From Pseudolysinimonas_A sp039912695 (GTDB taxonomy: Bacteria; Actinomycetota; Actinomycetes; Actinomycetales; Microbacteriaceae), in assembly GCF_039912695.1 (NCBI RefSeq), contig NZ_JBDSPJ010000002.1, positions 124,001-188,000 on the forward strand: 64,000 nt of DNA, read 5' to 3'. Every line of letters begins with the position of its first letter. The first letter of the stretch is position 1. Positions 27,601-35,417 of the stretch are shown here, piece after piece. Under the pieces are notes generated by a model. It was not told the origin of the DNA. It saw only the letters and a program-made list of their open reading frames with translations, and made no database searches. The translations under genes and the position numbers were made by a program.

Positions 27601-27956
27601 TTCGCGCCGATCAATTCGACGTGATACTTCGCCAGGATGCCGGCCTCGTCGAGAGCGATCGCCGCGTTGAGTGCGGTCTGGCCGCCCAAGGTCGGCAGGA
27701 TCGCATCCGGACGCTCCAGCTTGATGATCGCCTCAAGCGCCTCGTTGGTGATCGGCTCGATATAGGTCGCGTCGGCGAAGTCGGGGTCGGTCATGATCGT
27801 TGCTGGGTTCGGGTTGACCAGGATCACCCGAACGCCCTCCGCGCGCAGCACACGGCAGGCCTGAGTGCCGGAGTAGTCGAACTCGGCCGCCTGGCCGATC
27901 ACAATCGGCCCCGAGCCGATGACCAGCACACTCGAGATGTCGGAACGCTTGGGCAT
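24639..27956 (-). CDS. carB: Carbamoyl-phosphate synthase large subunit
   Basis: The 1105-aa protein has two homologous ATP-grasp halves, 'VLVIGSGPIVIGQAAEFDYSG' and 'VVILGSGPNRIGQGVEFDYSC' marking their starts near residues 10 and 570, and a C-terminal MGS-like allosteric domain (about 960-1080, 'TDGTAEVL...'). It makes carbamoyl phosphate from bicarbonate, ATP and ammonia from CarA, for pyrimidines and arginine. The start ATG overlaps the carA stop by 1 bp (TGATG-type junction). Confidence 0.98.
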   Translation of the reverse strand: MPKRSDISSVLVIGSGPIVIGQAAEFDYSGTQACRVLRAEGVRVILVNPNPATIMTDPDFADATYIEPITNEALEAIIKLERPDAILPTLGGQTALNAAIALDEAGILAKYHVELIGAKVEAIKKGEDRLIFKELVIAAGAEVARSHIAHTIGEAVDAAADLGYPLVVRPSFTMGGLGSGFAHDPDELIRMVGDGLHQSPTSEVLLEESITGWKEYELELMRDTADNTVVVCSIENVDPVGVHTGDSITVAPALTLTDREYQRMRDIGIDIIRAVGVDTGGCNIQFAVEPSTGRIIVIEMNPRVSRSSALASKATGFPIAKIAAKLAIGYRLDEIPNDITKVTPASFEPSLDYVVVKVPRFAFEKFPSADATLTTTMKSVGEAMAIGRNFTTALQKALRSLEKRGSSFHWGAEGRSKAELIEIAKVPTDGRIVTVQQAFRKGATLEELFDATKIDPWFLDQILLINEVAAWLAGSLKLDRDFFVEAKNHGFSDVQIAELRGITEQEVRNLRWQLGVRPVYKTVDTCAGEFPALTPYHYSSYDLETEVRPSGAKKVVILGSGPNRIGQGVEFDYSCVHASFALHDAGYETIMINCNPETVSTDYDTSDRLYFEPLTLEDVLEVIHAESQSGTLVGVIVQLGGQTALGLAKGLEAAGVPILGTSPSAIDLAEERGLFSGILDAAGLLAPKNGIATDAPSAVTVAEEIGYPVLVRPSYVLGGRGMEIVYDTPGLEDYFDRVREQAIIGPGSPLLVDRFLDDAVEIDIDALYDGTELYVGGIMEHIEEAGIHSGDSACTLPPVTLGRDVQNRVVEATRKIAEGIGVRGLLNVQFAVGAGVLYVLEANPRASRTVPFVSKALGIPLAKAAALVMVGRTIRDLVNDGMLPAEDGEHVPLDAPISVKEAVLPFKRFRTREGNVVDSVLGPEMRSTGEVMGIDADFPRAFAKSQDAAYGGLPESGTVFVSVADRDKRAVVLPILRLSQLGFTIVATDGTAEVLARNGIRATAVRKYFMGQAVDAADPSIVELINEGKIDVVINTPSGRSARADGFEIRTATVAADKPLFTTIAQLAAAVAAFEIKHGDMRVRSLQDYAKDRARSLETRRLAAR

Positions 27957-29095
27957 CAGTTCGCCTTCTGATGCGTCAGCACCATGTCTCGGAACCTGTC
28001 GAAGAGGTAGTTGGCATCGTGCGGACCGGCAGCCGCCTCGGGGTGGTACTGCACCGAGAAGGCCGGGATGTCGAGCGCTCGCAGTCCCTCGACGACCTGG
28101 TCGTTGAGACCCACGTGGCTGACCCCGACCATCCCATAGCCGTGGGGACTCTCGACCGCGCGGTCGAGCGGAGCGTCGACCGCGAAGCCGTGGTTGTGCG
28201 CGGTGATCTCAACCTTCCCGGTCGAGCGGTCGAGCACCGGTTGGTTGATACCCCGGTGGCCGAACGGCAGCTTGTAGGTGCCGAACCCCAGGGCGCGACC
28301 GAGCAGTTGGTTGCCGAAACAGATGCCGAAGAAGGGCAACCCGCGATCGAGCAGTTCGCGCAGCAGGGCGACGTGAGCGTCGGATGCTTCCGGGTCGCCG
28401 GGACCGTTGGAGTAGAACGCGGCCACCGGGTCGATCGCGAGTACCTGCTCGATCGTGACGTCGTGCGGGAGCACATGCACCTCGAACCCGCGTGCGGCGA
28501 GGTTGTCGATCGTCGACTGCTTAACCCCGAGGTCGAGCACGGCGAGGTTGCCGATTCTCTGCCCCTGCGCCGGTGTGACCACTGGCGAGGTGACCGAGAC
28601 TTCTGCCGAGAGATTCAGCCCGGCCATCTCGGGCGAACTCCTCACGATTTCGAGCTGCTTCTCGGGGCTGAGGCCGGCATCCGGTCCCGAGAAGACTCCG
28701 GCTCGCATCGCGCCGGAGTCGCGCAAATGGCGGGTCACGGCGCGAGTGTCGATGCCTGACAGACCGACGATGCCGTTCGCGACCAGATCGTCGTCGAGCG
28801 ATCGATTCGCTCGGTGATTACTCACCACCCGAGAGGGGTCACGCACGACGTAGCCCGAAACCCAGATCTTTCGAGACTCGGGGTCTTCGTCGTTCATGCC
28901 GGTGTTTCCGATGTGCGGTGCGGTCATCACCACGATCTGGCCGGCGTACGACGGGTCGGTCAGGGTCTCCTGGTAGCCGGTCATCCCCGTCGCGAAGACG
29001 GCTTCGCCGAGAGTGCGTCCGCGGGCACCGTAGGCGCGCCCCTCGTAGCGGGTGCCGTCTTCGAGAACCAAGACGGCGGGATCAGTGGAGGTCAT
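27956..29095 (-). CDS. carA: Carbamoyl-phosphate synthase small subunit
   Basis: CarA supplies ammonia from glutamine. The 379-aa protein has the CPSase small N-terminal domain ('LVLEDGTRYEGRAYGA') and a class I glutamine amidotransferase domain: nucleophile Cys in 'FFGICFGNQLLG', and His/Glu in 'SVQYHPEAAAGPHD'. The oxyanion loop reads CFGNQ in place of the commoner CLGHQ. The ATG at 29095 overlaps the upstream PH-like gene stop (ATGA). Confidence 0.97.
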   Translation of the reverse strand: MTSTDPAVLVLEDGTRYEGRAYGARGRTLGEAVFATGMTGYQETLTDPSYAGQIVVMTAPHIGNTGMNDEDPESRKIWVSGYVVRDPSRVVSNHRANRSLDDDLVANGIVGLSGIDTRAVTRHLRDSGAMRAGVFSGPDAGLSPEKQLEIVRSSPEMAGLNLSAEVSVTSPVVTPAQGQRIGNLAVLDLGVKQSTIDNLAARGFEVHVLPHDVTIEQVLAIDPVAAFYSNGPGDPEASDAHVALLRELLDRGLPFFGICFGNQLLGRALGFGTYKLPFGHRGINQPVLDRSTGKVEITAHNHGFAVDAPLDRAVESPHGYGMVGVSHVGLNDQVVEGLRALDIPAFSVQYHPEAAAGPHDANYLFDRFRDMVLTHQKAN

Positions 29096-29604
29096 GCGCG
29101 CTCCTTGTTGGGCACAGGCTTTTTCGCGACAGAAGAAACAGTGTTGAGGGCGTCGAGCAGCACGTCGGGATCCGTCGACTTCAGGTAGCTATCGATCCGG
29201 GCGTCACCGAGAGCCCAGCGGATGAAGACGAGCCCGTCGTTCGCGACGACCTTGTCGATCGTCCAGGTCGCTCGTCCGACTCCTTCGATCGCATCGCGGG
29301 CAATAAAGAAGGCGGGCTGCCCAGCGATCGAAAGCACGACGCCCTCCGGAGAGACTGCGACCCCGGCGCGACCCCGAAACGCGAGGCCGCGCACGGTGAT
29401 GCGGTCCAGCGGCGCGTCGGCACGGGTGGTCGCGACGTACAGCAGGTCCTGCACGAGCAGCGGTTCACCGAGCGTCGCGGGTGGCGCACCGAGGGTCGGG
29501 AGGTCGGCCTGGCTTCGACGTCGCTTGCGCCAACCGAGCGCAAACCACACCCCGACCAGAATCAGAACCGCGAGAACGGGGATCAAGGCGAGCACTTTAT
29601 CCAT
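29092..29604 (-). CDS. Membrane-anchored PH-like protein between pyrC and carA
   Basis: A 170-aa protein with one N-terminal membrane span (ALIPVLAVLILVGVWFALGW, residues 5-24), a basic stop-transfer stretch (RKRRRS), and a cytoplasmic beta-rich domain ('DRITVRGLAFRGRAGVAVSPEGVVLSI'). Actinobacteria including mycobacteria keep such a gene exactly between pyrC and carA; its function is not known. The ATG at 29604 overlaps the pyrC stop by 8 bp, so it is tightly coupled to pyrimidine synthesis. Confidence 0.85.
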   Translation of the reverse strand: MDKVLALIPVLAVLILVGVWFALGWRKRRRSQADLPTLGAPPATLGEPLLVQDLLYVATTRADAPLDRITVRGLAFRGRAGVAVSPEGVVLSIAGQPAFFIARDAIEGVGRATWTIDKVVANDGLVFIRWALGDARIDSYLKSTDPDVLLDALNTVSSVAKKPVPNKERA

Positions 29605-30925
29605 GAGCCACCACCGCCGCACCTTGAGCAACCTCAGCGGGATCGCGCAGCACGCCGTCGAGCACTGTCGGCACCCCTCGGTGCACTGTCGCAACAACGC
29701 GACCGGGCAGTTCGAGCCCCAGGTAGGGCGAGTTGGTGCTCTGGCCGTGCAGGTGCTCGACGCCAAACACTGAGCGCGCCGTGGGATCAACGAGCGTGAG
29801 ATGCGCAGGCGATCCGACGGCGAAGGGGGCGTCGTACCCGTCGAGTCGGCCAATCGCGGCCGGGGTGACCGACAACACTCGGGCGACATCCGACCACCCG
29901 AACGCGCCGGCGTCGACCATCGTCTGCTGCACGATATTCAGCGCGCTCTCGAGCCCCACCATCCCAAAGGAGGCTTCGGCCCACGCACACTCTTTCGTCT
30001 CGATCGGATGCGGGGCGTGGTCAGTCGCAACGATGTCGATCGTGCCGTCGGCCAGCGCGACGCGAAGGGCGCGCACATCCTCTTCGCGACGCAGCGGCGG
30101 GTTCACTTTGAACCGCGCGTCGTAGGTCGAGGCCTTCGCTTCGGTGAGCAGCAGGTGGTGGGGCGTGACCTCGGCGGTGACCGCGATCCCCCGCGCCTTC
30201 GCCCAACGGATGACCTCAACGCTCCCGGCCGTCGACAGGTGGCAGATGTGGATGCGGGCGCCGACCGCTTCGGCCAGGAGAACATCCCGAGCGATGATCG
30301 CCTCCTCGGCGACTGCCGGCCACCCGGCCAACCCGAGTTCGCTGCTCAGCGCACCCTCGTTCATCTGAGCGCCCTCGGTAAGTCGTGGTTCTTGCGCGTG
30401 CTGGGCGACCACACCACCGAAGGTCGACACGTACTCCAGTGCGCGGCGCATGAGAAGGGCGTCATGCACGCATTTGCCGTCGTCGCTGAAGACCCGCACC
30501 GCCGCACGCGAGCGAGCCATCGCACCGATCTCGCTGAGCCGCTCCCCCGCGAGTCCCATCGTCACGGCACCCACCGGGCGCACTGTCACGTACCCGTGCT
30601 GCTCGCCGAGCGAGGCGACCTGCTCGACGACGCCAGCGGTGTCGGCGACCGGACTCGTGTTCGCCATCGCGTGCACGGCCGTGAAGCCACCGGATGCGGC
30701 GGCGCGTGATCCGGTGAGGATCGTCTCGCTCTGCTCGAAGCCGGGCTCACGCAGGTGAGTGTGCAGGTCGACGAGTCCGGGAAGTGCTTGGAGTCCGTCG
30801 GCATCGATCACCGTGGCACTCTGAGCGGACAGTCCAGAACCGCGTTCGGTGATCACGCCGTTGTGAACGATGAGGTCGGCGCGCGTGCCGTCGGGAAGTG
30901 TCGCGCCCTGAATGAGGAGAGTCAT
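29597..30925 (-). CDS. pyrC: Dihydroorotase
   Basis: PyrC cyclises carbamoyl aspartate to dihydroorotate. The 442-aa type I enzyme has the metal motif 'DLHTHLREPG', 'FSDDGKCV', 'HICHLSTAGS' and the catalytic 'TDHAPHP'. Its ATG overlaps the pyrB stop (ATGA). Confidence 0.97.
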   Translation of the reverse strand: MTLLIQGATLPDGTRADLIVHNGVITERGSGLSAQSATVIDADGLQALPGLVDLHTHLREPGFEQSETILTGSRAAASGGFTAVHAMANTSPVADTAGVVEQVASLGEQHGYVTVRPVGAVTMGLAGERLSEIGAMARSRAAVRVFSDDGKCVHDALLMRRALEYVSTFGGVVAQHAQEPRLTEGAQMNEGALSSELGLAGWPAVAEEAIIARDVLLAEAVGARIHICHLSTAGSVEVIRWAKARGIAVTAEVTPHHLLLTEAKASTYDARFKVNPPLRREEDVRALRVALADGTIDIVATDHAPHPIETKECAWAEASFGMVGLESALNIVQQTMVDAGAFGWSDVARVLSVTPAAIGRLDGYDAPFAVGSPAHLTLVDPTARSVFGVEHLHGQSTNSPYLGLELPGRVVATVHRGVPTVLDGVLRDPAEVAQGAAVVAHG

Positions 30926-31872
30926 GCGGCACCACCGAGCATGAGGTACAGAACCGCCATTCGAATCGAGACCCCGTTGGTGACCTGGTCAAGCACGAGC
31001 GACCGGTCGGAATCCGCCGCAGCAGTGGATATTTCCAGTCCGCGGTTCATCGGGCCGGGATGCATCACCATCGTATCCGGGCGCAGCCGGGCGAGTCGGG
31101 CGTCGCCGAGACCCCACTCACGGGCGTATTCCCGGTCGTTGGGAAAGAAGGCGGCGTTCATTCGCTCGCTCTGAATGCGCAGCATCTTCACGACATCCGG
31201 GTTCTGATCGAGGGCGTCGTCGAGATCGTGTCGGATCGTCGCCGGCCAGGTCTCAGCACCGGTCGGCACCAGCGTGGCGGGAGCGACCAGGGTGACCTCG
31301 GCGCCGAGAGTGTTCAGCAGCCAGAGGTTGGACCGGGCAACCCGCGAGTGCAGGATGTCGCCGACGATCGTGACCTTCAGACCGTCGAGATCTTTGCCGC
31401 GGGAAGCATCCCCGTGGCGGGACTTGCGCATCGTGTACGCGTCAAGCAGACCCTGGGTCGGGTGCTCGTGGGTGCCGTCACCCGCGTTGATCACGGCAGC
31501 GTCAATCCAGCCGCCATCGGCGAGAGTCCGAGCCGCCCCCGAAGCCGGGTGCCGCAGCACCACGAGGTCAACCCCCATCGCGGCCACAGTCTGCGCTGTG
31601 TCCTTCAGACTTTCGCCCTTCTGCACACTTGAGCCTTTGGCGCTCAGCGTGATCACGTCGGCCGAGAGTCGTTTCGCGGCTGCTTCGAACGAGAGGCGGG
31701 TGCGCGTTGAATCTTCGAAGAACAGGTTCGCGACGGTGCGGCCGTTGAGGACCGGAAGCTTCGGAACGGCGCGCCGAGCGACATCCGCCATATCTTCAGC
31801 GACATCCAAAATGCCGATCGCCGTATCGCGATCCAGATCGCGCGTCGAGAGCAGATGGCGCAGCGTTGTCAT
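30922..31872 (-). CDS. pyrB: Aspartate carbamoyltransferase catalytic subunit
   Basis: PyrB joins carbamoyl phosphate and aspartate. The 316-aa protein has 'FFEDSTRTRLSFEAAAKRL' (carbamoyl-phosphate loop STRTR), 'HPASGAA', 'NAGDGTHEHPTQGLLD' and 'HPGPMNRG'. No regulatory PyrI subunit gene follows, as in other actinobacteria. It overlaps pyrR and pyrC by 4 bp each. Confidence 0.98.
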   Translation of the reverse strand: MTTLRHLLSTRDLDRDTAIGILDVAEDMADVARRAVPKLPVLNGRTVANLFFEDSTRTRLSFEAAAKRLSADVITLSAKGSSVQKGESLKDTAQTVAAMGVDLVVLRHPASGAARTLADGGWIDAAVINAGDGTHEHPTQGLLDAYTMRKSRHGDASRGKDLDGLKVTIVGDILHSRVARSNLWLLNTLGAEVTLVAPATLVPTGAETWPATIRHDLDDALDQNPDVVKMLRIQSERMNAAFFPNDREYAREWGLGDARLARLRPDTMVMHPGPMNRGLEISTAAADSDRSLVLDQVTNGVSIRMAVLYLMLGGAA

Positions 31873-32426
31873 CGCTCGCCCTCCGCGATCTCGACGAGGT
31901 CATCGCCGTCGGTCTCGATCAGCCGCACGTTGACGCGTTCGGTGATCGACGACGGCAGGTTCTTGCCGACGAAATCGGGGCGGATGGGCAACTCGCGATG
32001 ACCGCGGTCGATCAGCACGGCCAGGCGCACGGCCTTCGGGCGGCCCAGGGCCGTGAGCGCATCGAGAGCGGCCCGAATGGTGCGACCGGAGTACAGCACG
32101 TCGTCGACCAGCACCACGGTGGCGCCGTCGATGCCGCCGGCCGGGATGCGCGTCGGACTCGGGCTGCGGGTCGGCTGCGAGCGGAGGTCATCCCGATGCA
32201 TGGTCACGTCGAGTGAGCCGACCGAGGCCGAACCGGGCGCCAGCGACTCGAGGCGGGCTGCGAGCCGCTCGGCGAGGAGGACGCCGCGCGTCGGGATGCC
32301 GAGAAGGATCAGAGCCGAGTCGCCCCGATCCGAACCTTGCCGATCGACAGATTCGAGGATCTCGTGAGCGATGCGCGTGAGTGCGCGATCAATGTCAGCC
32401 TGCTGCAGCACGGGGCGTGCAGTCAT
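31869..32426 (-). CDS. pyrR: Bifunctional pyr operon regulator / uracil phosphoribosyltransferase
   Basis: PyrR binds pyr mRNA in response to UMP and also has uracil phosphoribosyltransferase activity. The 185-aa protein has the PRPP-binding 'VVLVDDVLYSGRTIRAALD' and 'LLGIPTRGVLLAERLA'. It leads the pyr chain. A hairpin of the PyrR recognition type lies directly before its ribosome binding site (32441-32456), so it probably represses its own operon by blocking translation. Confidence 0.97.
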   Translation of the reverse strand: MTARPVLQQADIDRALTRIAHEILESVDRQGSDRGDSALILLGIPTRGVLLAERLAARLESLAPGSASVGSLDVTMHRDDLRSQPTRSPSPTRIPAGGIDGATVVLVDDVLYSGRTIRAALDALTALGRPKAVRLAVLIDRGHRELPIRPDFVGKNLPSSITERVNVRLIETDGDDLVEIAEGER

Positions 32427-32431
32427 CCTGA

Positions 32432-32456
32432 CCTCCTTCCCCGTCTCTCTGGACGG
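32432..32456 (-). promoter_or_regulatory. PyrR-binding hairpin overlapping the pyrR leader
   Basis: On the minus strand the pyrR leader reads CCGTC-CAGAGA-GACGG (32456-32441): a 5-bp stem with a CAGAGA hexaloop, preceded by AAGT and followed directly by GGAAGGAGG, the pyrR ribosome binding site. The hexaloop fits the CNGNGA consensus of PyrR RNA sites. In mycobacteria PyrR has been shown to repress translation from such a hairpin. No terminator hairpin is seen, which favours translational over transcriptional attenuation. A TAGAGT near 32488 could be the -10 of the promoter. Confidence 0.75.
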
Positions 32457-32494
32457 ACTTAAAGGTGGTCTGTTGCGATCACGACTCTAGCGGA

Positions 32495-33304
32495 CTAGCC
32501 CCAACGTTTGAGAAGCCATCGCTCGACGAGCCCAACGAGGGCATCAGTGATCCGTCCGAGGACCGCGAGCAGGATGATCACCAGGAACATCGCGTCAATC
32601 CGGCCGTTCTGACCCGACTCCACCAAGATCGCGCCGAGCCCCAGGCTCGCGTTGAGCAACTCGGCCGCGACGAGGAAAAGCCAGGCCTGGGCGAGCGAGA
32701 GTCGCAACCCGCTGATGATCGTCGGGATGACGGCAGGAAGGCGCACCGTCGTCAGTACGCGCATGGGACCGAGGCCGAAGGCGCGGCCCATCTCTACGAT
32801 CTGCGGCTCAACGTGGCGCAAGGCGCCGGAGATCGCCGTGAAAATCGGGAAGAACGCTCCGATCGAAACGAGCACCAACTTGGGCGGCTCGAAGATCCCC
32901 AGGTACAGCAGCAGGACCGGCGCCCAGGCGAGCGACGGCACCGCTCGGAGCGCGCTCAGCAGCGGCCCGAGGATGACGTTGGCCACCTTCGAGAGTCCGA
33001 CAAGTGCGCCAAGCACCAGACCGATCGACGCGCCAATTGCGAATCCGATCAGCACCCGCTGCGTCGAAATCAGGATGTCGAGAGGCAGCTTGTGATTGTT
33101 CGGAAGCGACCAGGCGGACTCGAAGACCATGAGCGGCGTCGGAAGTCGGTAGACCGGAACGAGTTCGAGCGCCGAGATGATCCACCAGCCGACAAAGATC
33201 GCGACCGGAAGAATCGCTCCCCCGACGATGCGCCACCACAGTGGCGAATCCGCGCGCGCACGCCGACGGGCGGCGACCCCCTGAGGGGCCGCCGCCGTCG
33301 ACAC
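32495..33304 (-). CDS. ssuC: ABC transporter permease (SsuC/TauC type)
   Basis: A 269-aa permease with about six membrane spans and the cytoplasmic EAA-like loop 'EMGRAFGLGPMRVLTTVRLPAVIPTIISGLR'-region (about residues 165-195). The family moves sulfonates, taurine or related organic ions. I start at GTG 33304, 7 bp after the binding protein stop; an upstream extension lies in that gene. Substrate assignment is by family only. Confidence 0.88.
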   Translation of the reverse strand: MSTAAAPQGVAARRRARADSPLWWRIVGGAILPVAIFVGWWIISALELVPVYRLPTPLMVFESAWSLPNNHKLPLDILISTQRVLIGFAIGASIGLVLGALVGLSKVANVILGPLLSALRAVPSLAWAPVLLLYLGIFEPPKLVLVSIGAFFPIFTAISGALRHVEPQIVEMGRAFGLGPMRVLTTVRLPAVIPTIISGLRLSLAQAWLFLVAAELLNASLGLGAILVESGQNGRIDAMFLVIILLAVLGRITDALVGLVERWLLKRWG

Positions 33305-33311
33305 GAGATAC

Positions 33312-34358
33312 TCAGCCAAAGAAGGTCGGATCCGCCTGCTGGGCGTACTTCGGCTCGAGGAGGCTCTTGAGCGCGGCGTCAACCAGATCCTGGGAGGGCA
33401 CCGCACCCGTGTCAACGAGCACCGGGCCGATGACCTTCAGCACGTCGAGCTGGGCCTGACCCGGAACGCCGTCGATGTCGAAGTTGGTGCGGTCGATCAG
33501 CACGGCGCTGGCGATCTTCGGGTCAATCCCGGCGACACCGGCGAGGATGTCGGCCGCCTTCTGCGGGTTGGCCACGGCCCACGCTCGAGCTTGTTCGTAC
33601 GCATTGACCACGAGCTGTGCCAGGTCGGGCGACTTCGCCAGGAAGGTCTCGGTCGCGTTGAGGAACCCGTAGCTGTTGAAGTCGGGGTTGTCGTAGATGA
33701 TCTTCGTGCCGGCCGACGCGACGCTCGTCGAGAGCAGCGGGTCGAGACCCGACCAGGCGTCGACCGAGCCGTTTTCGAGTGCGGCCTTTCCGTCGGCGTG
33801 CTGAAGGTTCACGATCGTGACGTCGTCAAGCGTCAGGCCCGCCTCATCCAGCGTCTGCAGCAAGAAGAAGTACGGGTCGGTTCCAATCGTCACGGCGATG
33901 CTGTGACCCTTGAGGTCCTTGACCGTCTTGATGCTCGAACCGGCCGGAACCGCGATCGCAGCCCAGTCAGGCTGGCTATAGATGTCGATCGTCTTGATCG
34001 GCGAGCCGTTCGAGCGAGCGAGCAGCGCTGCCGAGCCAGCCGTCGAGCCGACGTCGATCGCGCCGGCGCGCAGCGCCTCGTTCGCCTTGTTCGAGCCTGC
34101 CGACTGCACCCAGTTGATGGTGACTTTGCCACCGGTCGCGGCCTCGAGCCAGCCCTGGTCCTTGATGATCAGGCTCAGCGGGTTGTAGGTCGCGAAGTCG
34201 ATGTTGAGGGTGTCGGAGCTCCAGCCGCCTTCACCAAGGGCTGGGCCGGCTGTTGTCGCGGCCGGCGCTGGCGCGCCTTCACCAGCGACGCACCCGGTCA
34301 GCGCGAGGGCTGCCGCGGTCACGATCGTCGCAAGGGCGACGAAGGGGGTCTTCTTCAT
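33312..34358 (-). CDS. ssuA: ABC transporter substrate-binding lipoprotein (SsuA-like)
   Basis: A 348-aa lipoprotein: signal peptide 1-22 with lipobox 'ALTGC' (Cys23 to be lipidated), an Ala/Pro linker, then a type II periplasmic binding fold of the NMT1/SsuA group ('NIDFATYNPLSLIIKDQGWLE', 'GAIDVGSTAGSAALLARSNG', 'VKDLKGHSIAVTIGTDPYFFLLQTL'). Aliphatic sulfonates are the usual ligands of this group, but thiamine-precursor or nitrate analogues occur, so the symbol is provisional. Confidence 0.85.
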   Translation of the reverse strand: MKKTPFVALATIVTAAALALTGCVAGEGAPAPAATTAGPALGEGGWSSDTLNIDFATYNPLSLIIKDQGWLEAATGGKVTINWVQSAGSNKANEALRAGAIDVGSTAGSAALLARSNGSPIKTIDIYSQPDWAAIAVPAGSSIKTVKDLKGHSIAVTIGTDPYFFLLQTLDEAGLTLDDVTIVNLQHADGKAALENGSVDAWSGLDPLLSTSVASAGTKIIYDNPDFNSYGFLNATETFLAKSPDLAQLVVNAYEQARAWAVANPQKAADILAGVAGIDPKIASAVLIDRTNFDIDGVPGQAQLDVLKVIGPVLVDTGAVPSQDLVDAALKSLLEPKYAQQADPTFFG

Positions 34359-34411
34359 GGTGATGCTGTCCTTTGCTGTGGAGTGCGGAATTGATGGTGC
34401 AGTACTACGGG

Positions 34412-35320
34412 TCAGAACGAATGAGGCCGCGTCGGTTCTTCGGTTGTGCCGGTGGGCAGGTCACCGAACTTCTCGCGTTGCGTACGCAGGGCGGCCGTGA
34501 CGTAATTCACGGCGTGGTGACTGTTGACGCCGAGTCGCTCAAGCAGGTCGGCGCGCAGCAGCGCCAGCGAAGCGTCGGCACGGTCGCGCGGTCGGGCTTT
34601 GCCGATTTCGAGGATCGATCGAATGGTCGCCCCCGTCCCCGGCGCGGCAGGATCTTCGCCGAGCAGCACGATGCGATCGGCGAGAGCGAGTGCTTCATCG
34701 ACGTCGTGCGTCACCAGAAGAATCGTCGCGGGCTCGTTGGCGTGAATGTCGAGCAGCAGATCTTGCATCGTGAGACGGGTCAGCGCATCGAGGGCGCCGA
34801 ATGGCTCGTCGAGCAACAAGACCCCGGGACCACGGGCGAGAGCCCGGGCGAGGGATGCACGCTGAGCCATCCCGCCCGAAATCTGCCGCGGACGCAGAGC
34901 CGTCGCCGCCTCCAGCTGCACGAGACCGAGAAGGTCGGTGGTGCGGGCCTTACCCTGCTGAGTCGGCGTGCCACGCGGCAAGCCGAGGCGCACGTTGCGT
35001 TCGACGGTGCGCCACGGCAACAGGCGCGGCTCCTGGAACGCGATCGCTGAACGCTGATCGACCTCGGCAACCGGAGTGTCGTCAATCGTCAGCTCGCCGG
35101 CATCCGCCGCGTCGAGGCCGCCGACCAGTCGCAGCAGGGTGGACTTGCCGCAGCCGGAAGGTCCCAGCAGGGCAATGATCTCGCCGGGCCGCACCTCGAG
35201 CTCGATGTCGCGAAGCACGACCTTCTGGCCGCCGCCCACCGCGGGGAAACTCCGGCCAACGCCGCGCAGGCTCACTCGCAGGGCGGGTGAGCTCACGGCT
35301 GAGGCGACGGATGCGGGCAC
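34412..35320 (-). CDS. ssuB: ABC transporter ATP-binding protein (SsuB/TauB type)
   Basis: A 302-aa ATPase with Walker A 'LLGPSGCGKSTLL', Q-loop 'FQEPRLLPW', signature 'ISGGMAQRASLARALA', Walker B 'LLLDEPFGALDAL' and the switch His in 'LVTHDVDEA'. 'EPRLLPW' is typical of SsuB/TauB/NrtD. The start GTG at 35320 is chosen over the open frame back to 35374, which gives an unlikely N-terminus. It is the first gene of the ssuB-ssuA-ssuC unit. Confidence 0.88.
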   Translation of the reverse strand: MPASVASAVSSPALRVSLRGVGRSFPAVGGGQKVVLRDIELEVRPGEIIALLGPSGCGKSTLLRLVGGLDAADAGELTIDDTPVAEVDQRSAIAFQEPRLLPWRTVERNVRLGLPRGTPTQQGKARTTDLLGLVQLEAATALRPRQISGGMAQRASLARALARGPGVLLLDEPFGALDALTRLTMQDLLLDIHANEPATILLVTHDVDEALALADRIVLLGEDPAAPGTGATIRSILEIGKARPRDRADASLALLRADLLERLGVNSHHAVNYVTAALRTQREKFGDLPTGTTEEPTRPHSF

Positions 35321-35417
35321 TCGACCGAAGTTAGGGAACCTCGCCCTCGTGCACAAAACGAGACAGTCACGCAACGCAATGTGACGTCATGCGGCGACCC
35401 GCAGGCCTCCGAAAAGC
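35321..35417 (-). promoter_or_regulatory. Promoter region of the ssu unit, downstream of nusB
   Basis: This 97-bp spacer separates nusB from ssuB. On the minus strand a TTGTGC and TAACTT spaced by 17 bp (about 35332-35360) are a possible promoter. A palindrome TGACGTCA is at 35382-35389 and could be an operator or chance. It is one of the few clear breaks in the minus-strand gene chains. Confidence 0.35.

Noticed and set aside
35382..35389. TGACGTCA palindrome as a defined operator
   Set aside because: An 8-bp palindrome alone is too common by chance in GC-rich DNA; noted only as part of the ssu promoter region.
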